From DASSLY01 sp035689185 (GTDB lineage: Bacteria > Actinomycetota > Actinomycetes > Actinomycetales > Dermatophilaceae), in assembly GCA_035689185.1 (NCBI GenBank), contig DASSLY010000096.1:1-64000 (forward strand): DNA of 64,000 nt, in the 5' to 3' direction. Every line of letters starts with the position of its first letter. Within the stretch, counting starts at the first letter, position 1. The notes under the pieces are model-generated. The model saw only the letters and a list, made by a program, of their open reading frames with translations. It was not told where the DNA came from and ran no database searches. Below are positions 8,780-15,706 of the stretch, piece by piece. Both the position numbers and the translations under genes were made by a program.

Positions 8780-9450
8780 CCACGGTCCTCGTCGTCGAGG
8801 ACGACGCGCCGCTGCGCCGGGCGCTGTCGATCAACCTGCGGGCCCGTCGGTATGACGTGGTGACCGCCCCCGATGGCGCGGCGGCGCTCCGCGCCGCCGC
8901 CACGACCCCGCCCGACCTGGCGATCATCGACCTCGGCCTGCCCGACATGGACGGCGTGGACGTGGTCCGGGGCCTACGGGGATGGACCGAGGTGCCGATC
9001 ATCATCTTGTCGGCCCGCGAGACGCAGGGCGACAAGGTCACCGCGCTGGACGCAGGCGCCGACGACTACCTCACCAAGCCCTTCGGTATGGACGAGCTGC
9101 TGGCCCGGATCCGCGCGGCCCTGCGACGGGCCCAGACCTCCGAGAACGACCCGGTGATCACGACCGCAGCCTTCACGATCGACCTGGCAGCCAAGAGGGT
9201 CACGACTGCTTCCGGCGACGTCCGGCTCACGCCAACGGAATGGCAGCTCCTGGAGGCCCTTGTCCGGCACCCCGGGAAGCTCGTCGGCGGCAAGCAGCTC
9301 CTGCACGAAGTGTGGGGACCGAGCTACCAGACCGAAACCAACTACCTTCGCGTCTACATGGCCCAGCTGCGCCGCAAGCTGGAGAGCGACCCGTCCCGTC
9401 CGCGCTACCTCCTTACCGAGCCTGGCATCGGCTACCGCTTCGAACCGTGA
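8776..9450 (+). CDS. kdpE: KdpE-like OmpR-family response regulator
   Basis: This 224-residue DNA-binding response regulator has a receiver domain with the acidic pocket VVEDD, the phosphorylation site Asp52 (IIDLGLPDMDG) and Lys101. A winged-helix DNA-binding domain ends in the typical LLTEPGIGYRFEP. It is the cognate partner of the overlapping histidine kinase (GTG start inside the GTGA overlap). No kdpFABC genes are present here, so its target is probably the KimA-like transporter gene, whose upstream region carries phased direct repeats. Confidence 0.92.
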   Translation: MTTVLVVEDDAPLRRALSINLRARRYDVVTAPDGAAALRAAATTPPDLAIIDLGLPDMDGVDVVRGLRGWTEVPIIILSARETQGDKVTALDAGADDYLTKPFGMDELLARIRAALRRAQTSENDPVITTAAFTIDLAAKRVTTASGDVRLTPTEWQLLEALVRHPGKLVGGKQLLHEVWGPSYQTETNYLRVYMAQLRRKLESDPSRPRYLLTEPGIGYRFEP

Positions 9451-9473
9451 GAGCCCGCCGCCGGGACGGCGAG
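9450..9473. repeat. 24-bp direct repeat, right copy
   Basis: This copy is identical to 5174-5197. It begins on the last base of the kdpE stop codon. The same internal hairpin could end transcription here. Confidence 0.7.
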
Positions 9474-9720
9474 CGGTGGCAGGGCGCGGCATGCAGCCCC
9501 AAGCGAGCGTGGCGACGGACGGGCGGCGGGCACCGAGGCCAGCATGTGCTTCGCGGAGTCCTGTCGTGGTCGCCGCCCTTCCATGCGTCCGTCCGCGGCC
9601 ACTACGCTCCGGACTGCAGGACGATTGCAGGGACGCCAACATCGGCAGGGCTCAGCACCTGGTCGCCTTGGCGACGGTGGGACCGCCTCATATCTCCACC
9701 ACATGAACATGGAGCGGGCA

Positions 9721-10233
9721 GTGGCTACGCTTGAGATTCCAGCGGTGTGCATGGTGCTTCTCGTCGGTGCCTCAGGAGCGGGCAAGTCGACCTTCGCGCG
9801 GCAGCATTTCGGGACTTACGAGGTGGTGTCCAGCGATACGTGCCGCGCCATCATTGTCGACGACCCCAGTGACCAGTCGATAACGCCGAAAGCCTTCCGC
9901 CTCGCCAGGTACATCGCCCGCCTTCGGCTCGCGGCAGGCAGGCTCGTCGTCATTGATGCGACAAACGTGCAGTCGTCTTCCCGCGCGCGGATGCTCGGCG
10001 TCGCCGCCACCCACCACGTGCCGGCAATTGCGGTTGTCTTCGACCTTCCCGCGACGGACTGCATCGCCCAGAACCGAACCCGGTTGGACAGACACGTGAC
10101 CGAGGAGGTGATCTTGGCGCAGGTGCGCGACCTGTGCGAGTCCCTGCCACTCATCTCCGGCGAAGGGTTCCAGGAGGTCGTCGTGCTCCGGTCGGGCGAG
10201 GAAGCGGCCGAACTCACGGTCTCCCGCTCCTGA
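9721..10233 (+). CDS. Small P-loop kinase/ATPase (Pnkp kinase-like, AAA_33)
   Basis: This single-domain P-loop protein has about 170 residues. Walker A is GASGAGKST, a VVSSDTCR segment follows, the Walker B-like strand is LVVIDATNVQ, and a lid-like arginine region (NRTRLDRHV) comes later. This is the layout of bacterial polynucleotide 5'-kinase domains (the N-terminal third of Pnkp) and zeta-toxin-like kinases. The phosphatase and ligase parts of Pnkp are absent. The GTG at 9721 has GGAG six bases upstream; ATGs at 9703 and 9709 are alternatives. It lies 82 bp upstream of the Trypco1-trypsin-STING locus on the same strand and may belong to it. The substrate cannot be read from the sequence. 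Confidence 0.75.
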   Translation: MATLEIPAVCMVLLVGASGAGKSTFARQHFGTYEVVSSDTCRAIIVDDPSDQSITPKAFRLARYIARLRLAAGRLVVIDATNVQSSSRARMLGVAATHHVPAIAVVFDLPATDCIAQNRTRLDRHVTEEVILAQVRDLCESLPLISGEGFQEVVVLRSGEEAAELTVSRS

Positions 10234-10315
10234 CCGGAAAATACACCAATCCTGAACAGGCCCCCTTGTCGAGGCTTTCGCGGGGGTTCTCGGCGCGTTA
10301 GCTTAGGAGAGATCG

Positions 10316-10645
10316 ATGGATGCTGTTCCCGCGACTATCGGAGGTTCGCGCCTGCTCATCGAGGCGTCCGCGACAACCGCTGGGCCCTCGGCAGGATCCG
10401 ATGAGTACGGCACGAAGCCGACCGGCATCCGAGACGACGTCCGAGACGCCTACGGGCAGCTCAAGGGCCTGATTCGGGACATCTCCGAGGATCTCGGCCA
10501 AGCTCTCGTCGCGAATCGCGAGGATGGCCCGTCCGAGGTCTCGCTGGAGCTTGGCCTGACCTTTTCCAGCGGAGCGAACGTGTGGGTCCTGACCGCCTCG
10601 GGGGCCGTCTCGTGCACGGTTTCCATGACGTGGACCCGGGGCTGA
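10316..10645 (+). CDS. Trypco1 (CU044_2847) family protein
   Basis: This 109-residue protein matches the CU044_2847 / trypsin-co-occurring domain 1 pattern: an N-terminal strand region (GGSRLLIEAS), a helix with DVRDAYGQLKGLIRDISEDLG, and a C-terminal SEVSLELGLTFSSGANVWVL strand pair. Such proteins are encoded beside trypsin-like proteases in actinobacterial conflict-type loci and are thought to be regulatory partners. A GGAGAG ribosome site sits 5-6 bp before the ATG. Only 6 bp separate it from the protease gene, which implies translational coupling. Its biochemical role is not established. Confidence 0.8.
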   Translation: MDAVPATIGGSRLLIEASATTAGPSAGSDEYGTKPTGIRDDVRDAYGQLKGLIRDISEDLGQALVANREDGPSEVSLELGLTFSSGANVWVLTASGAVSCTVSMTWTRG

Positions 10646-10651
10646 CCCGAC

Positions 10652-12271
10652 ATGGACCGGCTCGAACGCCTTCAACAGGCCACCTGCGCGATAGTGCGAC
10701 CGGCAGGCACGGGGCCGGAAAGGGTGATCGGGACGGGATGGCTCGCCATGTCGCCGGGCACCCTGGTGACAGCCGCCCATGTGGTCAGCGCCCTACCGCC
10801 GGACGACGTCCGGATCCGCTTTCCCGGCAGTCCGACCCGGGCCGCCAGGGTCGTGGCAGGCCCCGTCTTCGACCGTTCCTGAGGCGTCGACCTGGCGATC
10901 TTGGAGCTGACGGAGCCGGAATACCCGGAGCGGATCCCGCTGGCCATGCTGCTGGTCAACAACCCCCACGGTGACGTCCTCGTCTGCGGCTACGGGACGC
11001 ATCTGCCGAAGGCCCAGTCGATCGGCGTCGGAGAGTTCTTGCGGCCCTACATCCGCGACAACACCCCCGCCAACTACCTGCTGCAGTACAAGAGCCGCGA
11101 GCTGACGTTCGAAGGCTTCAGCGGCGGAGCGGTCTACAGCATGGTGGCCAATGCGGTCGTAGGTCTGCAGATTGAATCCTCTGACCAGTCCGACCAGGTC
11201 CTCGCAATGCCGCTCTCCCGCATACCGGAGTTCTGGGAGGAGCTGACCAGCGTCGCGCAGTACGGTGCGCGGGGCCAGTGCGTCGTCCTGGTCCCGGCCG
11301 ATTCCGATGACCGGCTGTATGACGAGATCATCAAGCCGGTCCTGGACGACCTCCACCTCGACACGTACGTCTCAACCAAGGGCGCCACCGATCCTGGGGA
11401 CCTGGAGAAGCTCGACGTGGCGGACATCGTCATCGCCGACGCGACGCTCGACGATGCTTTCGTGACCCGCGAGCTCACTCTTGCCCAAGGCCTTGGCACG
11501 CCAGACATCGTCGTCCGCTCGGGTGTCCCACCTTCACGGCCGGACCGGATCCATTCCTCGGTCCTGTACCTGCAGACAAGCGAACCGGCCACCGCGAGGA
11601 CGGCCTTGAAGGCGCGACTTCTGCAGGCCATGGACCTGTATGACGCGGTCGGCGAGCTTGTCTCGCAGAATCCGATCACCAGCTTCTTCGGCGTGCCGCT
11701 CACCCAGGTTTCGGCCGCGAACGCGCTGGCCCTCGGCTACTTCGAGAACTTCGTCTCTCCGGTGGGCCACGCGTTGGGCCTCGTCGCCGTCGGGACCGAC
11801 ATTGTCATCAAGGTGGACGACGAGGTCGTCGACGCCCGGCGCTTCACGAGCATTGCGCTGCAGGTCGTCCTTCCCACGCGACTGGACTGGGCGACCGAGG
11901 GCGGGTCCAAGATGCGAAGGCAGCTCCAGAAGACCGCCGTCCAGGTTGCCTCGGTGAACTCGACCGCACTGTCCAGAGAGCGGCGGCTCAGCGCGCTACG
12001 CGGCTGGGAGGACAGCGAGCGGCTGACCTTGCTCGACATATTTCCCACCACCATGGCGACCCTGATCGACTCTATCGACGAAAGATTCGCCGATAGACAC
12101 GACCGGGGCGGCGAGTACTGGCGAGCCATCGAACGGAAGGAGATCGACCGATTCAGCCGCGGCGTGAGCCGAAGGATCCGCACGGACCGGTTCGACGCGT
12201 CGCCCCTTCAGCTCGAGGAGATCTGCACGGTCGTGACGTTCTCCGAAGCCTTTCCCGACTTCCAAGCCTGA
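10652..12271 (+). pseudogene. Trypsin-like protease / TIR-like / STING-like fusion, broken by an in-frame TGA
   Basis: One reading frame of 539 sense codons plus stop is interrupted by TGA at 10880-10882 (codon 77). Residues 1-76 carry the protease GTGWLAMSPGTLVTAAHVV with catalytic His43. Directly after the TGA the frame continues with VDLAILEL (Asp80) and GFSGGA (Ser157), so the triad is otherwise complete. Residues about 208-310 read like the TIR/nucleoside deoxyribosyltransferase fold: CVVLVPAD...IIKP, then ADIVIAD and a TREL glutamate at Glu274. Residues about 343-525 resemble prokaryotic STING: NALALGYFENFVSP, the LQVVLPTRLD strand and LLDIFPTTMATL. No cyclic-nucleotide synthase gene is nearby. 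Alternatives to a true null are sequencing error, readthrough, or separate translation of the TIR-STING part from the ATG at 10946. The STING assignment is by pattern only. Confidence 0.75.
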
Positions 12272-12324
12272 GTTCCCGCGCCATGCTCCCCGGCTGAGCC
12301 GACTGACGACCCGGGCCTCACTCA

Positions 12325-13583
12325 CTATTCGAGGATCGGTTCGGCGGACGCCGCGGCCCCGGTGTGGGTGGCGGGTTCTGGATGGTCGCCCCGCGTGAGG
12401 ACCACGGTGGCCGCCAGGGCCATGACTGCTCCGCCGGCCACGACCGCGGCCATCGCGGTCGCCGCGCTGCCACCGCCTAGGGCCATTAGCGGAGACACCA
12501 GGATCCCGCCGCCGAACATGCACGCCCCCAGCGCGGCGGATGCCGCTCCGGCTGCCGGCGCTCGCTTGACCCCGAGCACGGTGGCGTTTGCCGAAACCAG
12601 CCCGCGACTGGCGACAACCAGGAACAGGGGCGGCAGAAGCGCCGCCAGGCCCAGCTGGGTGCCTGCCACCACGGCGAACAGGACCGCGGCCGCCACGGTC
12701 GAGGCCACCAGGCCGACGAGCAGCAGCCTCCGGACGGGGAACCGGCGGACCAGGCGCGCGTTCAGCAGCCCCAGCCCGATCATGCCGGCGGCGTTGAGCG
12801 CGAAGACCAGGCTGAACTGGGTCGCGGTGAGGTGGTAGACCTCCTGCAGCGCGAACGACGACCCGGAGATGTAGCCGAACAGCGAGGCGTAGGCGAACGC
12901 GACGGTGAGCGCGTAGCCGGCGAACACGCGGTCGCTGGCCAGCGCGGCGAATGCCGCGCCGGTGCGGCGCATCCCCCCGGCGTGACGGCGCTCGGCTGGC
13001 AGTGTCTCCGGGATGGCCCGCCAGGTTGCGGCGGCGAGCACCAGGCTGATCGCGGCCAGCAGCCAGAACATCGGTCGCCAGCTCCCGGTCGCGGTCAGCA
13101 GCACGCCACCGAGCACCGGGGCCGCGATCGGCGCGACGCTGGACACGGTCATGAACAGCGAGAACAGCCGTGCCGCCTCCACCCCGCTGGCGATGTCGGC
13201 GGCCACTGCACGGGCCAGGACCACACCGCCGCCGCCGGCTGCGCCCTGAAGGAACGCCACAGGGTCAGCCACGCCACGGACGGCGCGACAGCGCAGAGCG
13301 CCGACGCCGCGCCGCATACCAGGGTCGACCCGATCAGCAGCCAGCGTCGCCCGCGGGTGTCGGAGAGCGGCCCGAGGACAAGCTGGCCGAAGACCAGGCC
13401 GATCACGTCCGCGGTCAGCGTGAGCTGCACACCGGCCTGCCCGGCGTCGAGGTCAGCGGCCAGCGCAGGGAAGGCGGGCAGGTACAGGTCCATCGACAGC
13501 GGACCGAAGGCGGTGAACCCACCGAGCAAGAGGGTCAGCACCGCCAGCCGCGGTCCGGCGAGCGGCTGCGGGATCGAGCGCAT
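12325..13583 (-). pseudogene. Bcr/CflA-type MFS drug exporter, frameshifted
   Basis: The two halves of a twelve-helix MFS multidrug exporter lie in different frames. The first half (about 13583 to 13260) has the Bcr/CflA signature GPLSMDLYLPAFPALAADL and the loop motif GPLSDTRGRRWLL, and ends at LTLWR. The rest continues in another frame as FLQGAAGGGGVVLARAVAADI through to 12325. Inserting one base near 13255-13265 would restore the usual LRFLQG sequence, so a single-base deletion or sequencing error is the simplest explanation. Uncorrected, translation stops at about 13149. The gene is divergent from a LysR regulator that probably controlled it. An ATG at 13583 or 13607 is the likely start. 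Confidence 0.8.
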
Positions 13584-13590
13584 GAGCCGA

Positions 13591-13622
13591 GTGTTGGCAC
13601 CTAGCATCGATCTGTCCAACAC
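13591..13622. promoter_or_regulatory. LysR-type operator candidate
   Basis: Inverted arms GTGTTGG (13591-13597) and CCAACAC (13616-13622) lie 18 bp apart in the divergent region between the MFS exporter and the LysR gene. Dyad sites in this position are the usual autoregulatory and target sites of LysR regulators. Confidence 0.5.
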
Positions 13623-13653
13623 AGAGTTTCGACGACATCAATCGAGGATCAAG

Positions 13654-14592
13654 ATGGATGTGCGGCAACTGGAGTACTTCGTCGCCGTCGCCGACGAGCT
13701 GAGCTTCACACGGGCCGCGACGCGCTGCCACGTCGTGCAGTCAGCGCTGAGCTACCAGGTCGCCCGGCTGGAGCGCGAGCACGGCCTCACCCTGCTCGAG
13801 CGCACCAGCCGGTCGGTGCGTCTCACGCCAGCCGGCGAGCTGCTCCTCCCCCGCGCTCGGGCGGTGCTGGACCAGCTCGCCACCGCGCGTGCCGAGCTGG
13901 CAGAGGTGGCCGGTGTGATCACCGGGCGGCTCCGGCTCGGCATCATCGGCAGCACCGGCCAGGCCGCACCGGCCGTGGAGCACACCCTGGCTGCCTTCCA
14001 CCGCCGCCATCCGGCCGTCGAGATTGTCATCCGCGACTCCGGGAGCCGGCACATGGCCGAGCAGGTGCGCACGGGCGAACTCGACTTGGCGTTCGTCGGC
14101 CTGTTCGCAGACCAGGTGCCCAGCGATCTGGTGCACCGGGTCCTCGTCGACGAGCCGCTCGTCGGGATAGTCCCGCGCGGGCAGCCCCACAGTAGGCCGC
14201 CGGCCCATCTGGCCGACCTCGCCGCCCACGGCGCATTCGTCGAGATGCGCGCGGAGTCGGGGCTGCGCTTCCAGGTTGATGCCGCCTTCGCCCGCGCCGG
14301 CCTCGCCCGTCCCATCGCCGTCGAGCTGTCCACCTCCGAGGCCGTCGTCCGGTTCGTCGCCCTCGGCTTCGGCCCCGCCGTCGTCCCGCAGTCGGCGGTC
14401 GCGGCCCGGCCCAAAGGTGTTGCCGTGCTACGGCTGGCCGACCCCGCTGCCCGGCACCCGATCTGCCTGGTCCACCGCCACCCGGAGGCGACGGCTCCTA
14501 GCGCTCGGGCCTTCCTGGCCCTCTTGGCCACCGGTGAGCTGCCACCCGCCGGCCCGAAGGCTGATGAGCCGCCATCCGGGCGCTTTTCCTGA
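13654..14592 (+). CDS. LysR-family transcriptional regulator
   Basis: This regulator has 312 residues. The N-terminal winged helix-turn-helix spans about residues 1-60 (MDVRQLEYFVAVADELSFTRAA, then SYQVARLEREHGLTLLERT). The rest is the periplasmic-binding-like effector domain starting near RLRLGIIGST. The ATG at 13654 has GAGG six bases upstream. It is divergent from the frameshifted drug exporter, which is its probable target. The effector is unknown. Confidence 0.92.
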   Translation: MDVRQLEYFVAVADELSFTRAATRCHVVQSALSYQVARLEREHGLTLLERTSRSVRLTPAGELLLPRARAVLDQLATARAELAEVAGVITGRLRLGIIGSTGQAAPAVEHTLAAFHRRHPAVEIVIRDSGSRHMAEQVRTGELDLAFVGLFADQVPSDLVHRVLVDEPLVGIVPRGQPHSRPPAHLADLAAHGAFVEMRAESGLRFQVDAAFARAGLARPIAVELSTSEAVVRFVALGFGPAVVPQSAVAARPKGVAVLRLADPAARHPICLVHRHPEATAPSARAFLALLATGELPPAGPKADEPPSGRFS

Positions 14593-14623
14593 GCGGGCTC
14601 GGGTCACGGGCACGCAGTGGGCC

Positions 14624-15436
14624 TCAGAAGATCATGGGGACGCTGCGCGCCGCCGTGTAGAGCGCCACCGCGATGAGCAGCACGGCGAAGGCGCGGCCCA
14701 GCTTCTGCGGGTCGGCACGCGCGGTGACCCGACCGCCGACGAGGCTGCCGGCGATCGCGGCGGCCGTGAAGACGGCCAGGAGCGGCAGGTCCAGGGCGCT
14801 GGCTGAGCCGAGGCGGGCGGCGAAGGCGGTGGCGCTGTTGATCGCGATCACCAGCAGGGACGTGCCGATGGCGACCGGCATGGCGAAGCCGAGCGCCAGG
14901 ACCAGCGCCGGCACCAGGGCGAACCCCCCGCCCACCCCGAAGAACCCGGTGATCATGCCCACGGCGGTCGCCGTCAGCAGCACCTTGCCGACGCGTGCGC
15001 AGTCGCAGGTCCACGGCCGCAGCGAGATCACCGGCCCGGTGCCGGCTGCGTCCCCGTCGTCTCGGTCGTCTTCCTCCTCCCGCCTGGAGCGCCGGAACAT
15101 GAGGGCGGCCACCACGAACATGAGGGCGGCGAACGCCGTCAGGAGAACCTCGGGCGGGACTCGGGCCGACAGTGCCGACCCGGCGAAGGACCCGGCGGTG
15201 CCGAGAAGTCCGAACACCAACCCCGGTATGCCGCGCACGTTGCCTTCGCGGGCGTGCGGGACCAGGCCGATGACGGCGCTGGCGCCGACGATGAGCAGCG
15301 ATCCGGTGATGGCGGCGCGGGGGTCTTGGCCGAGCGCGTGGACCAGGGCGGGGACGGTCAGGATCGAGCCGCCCCCGCCGAGGGCGCCGAGGGCCAGGCC
15401 AACGAGCAGGCCGAGCGGGACGGCCAGGAGCGGCAT
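14624..15436 (-). CDS. TauE/SafE-family sulfite/thiosulfate exporter
   Basis: This integral membrane protein of about 270 residues is formed of two repeated four-helix halves. Each half starts with a glycine-rich motif: ALGALGGGGSILTVPAL near the N-terminus and GMITGFFGVGGGFALVPAL in the middle, which is diagnostic of TauE/SafE (DUF81). A charged cytosolic loop with EEEDDRDDGD separates the halves. The ATG at 15436 has GGGAG upstream. It is the last gene of a leftward run with a Cys-rich small protein and a persulfide dioxygenase-rhodanese fusion, so export of sulfite or thiosulfate formed by those enzymes is the likely role. Confidence 0.88.
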   Translation of the reverse strand: MPLLAVPLGLLVGLALGALGGGGSILTVPALVHALGQDPRAAITGSLLIVGASAVIGLVPHAREGNVRGIPGLVFGLLGTAGSFAGSALSARVPPEVLLTAFAALMFVVAALMFRRSRREEEDDRDDGDAAGTGPVISLRPWTCDCARVGKVLLTATAVGMITGFFGVGGGFALVPALVLALGFAMPVAIGTSLLVIAINSATAFAARLGSASALDLPLLAVFTAAAIAGSLVGGRVTARADPQKLGRAFAVLLIAVALYTAARSVPMIF

Positions 15437-15461
15437 GGTGGTCTCCCGCGTGCTTGCTGGC

Positions 15462-15632
15462 TCAGCCGCGTCCGAGGATGCGGCTGAAGAACGACCCGCC
15501 GGCGCTGGGCTGCTGCGGGTGGCCGGGGCATCGCTCCGCGCGGGGGACGCCGGCCATGACCTGGTCGACATGTTTGCCGCAGCCGGCCCAGGTCCGCTTG
15601 CCGCACGTCTTGCAGGTGGCGGGTCGGCACAT
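15462..15632 (-). CDS. Cys-rich 56-residue protein of the persulfide cluster
   Basis: This short gene encodes MCRPATCKTCGKRTWAGCGK followed by HVDQVMAGVPRAERCPGHPQ and a tail ending FFSRILGRG. It has five cysteines, with CxxC and CxxxxxxxC spacings and nearby His residues that suggest a zinc ribbon or a thiol-carrier site. An AAGGAGAACC ribosome site precedes the ATG, and the 74-bp gap to the dioxygenase gene upstream and 25-bp gap to TauE downstream place it inside the operon. I recognise it as a common actinobacterial small protein near sulfur genes, but its function is unknown to me. Confidence 0.75.
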   Translation of the reverse strand: MCRPATCKTCGKRTWAGCGKHVDQVMAGVPRAERCPGHPQQPSAGGSFFSRILGRG

Positions 15633-15706
15633 GGTGGTTCTCCTTCAATTCGGGTGTGGTCTGGTTCTGGTCGGTCGGTCGGTGCTGGACGGGGCTGCGG
15701 GCCCGG

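Noticed and set aside
10880..10882. TGA read as selenocysteine
   Set aside because: The position is not a redox or catalytic site of trypsin-like proteases, and I see no selenocysteine-type hairpin or selenoprotein genes.
10652..12271. Ordinary CBASS operon
   Set aside because: No CD-NTase, E1/E2 or JAB gene is visible on either side within the window, so the STING-like domain cannot be assigned to CBASS on this evidence.
12832..13600. Long plus-strand extension upstream of the LysR gene
   Set aside because: It is antisense to the MFS pseudogene. The LysR family start is the ATG at 13654 with its own ribosome site.
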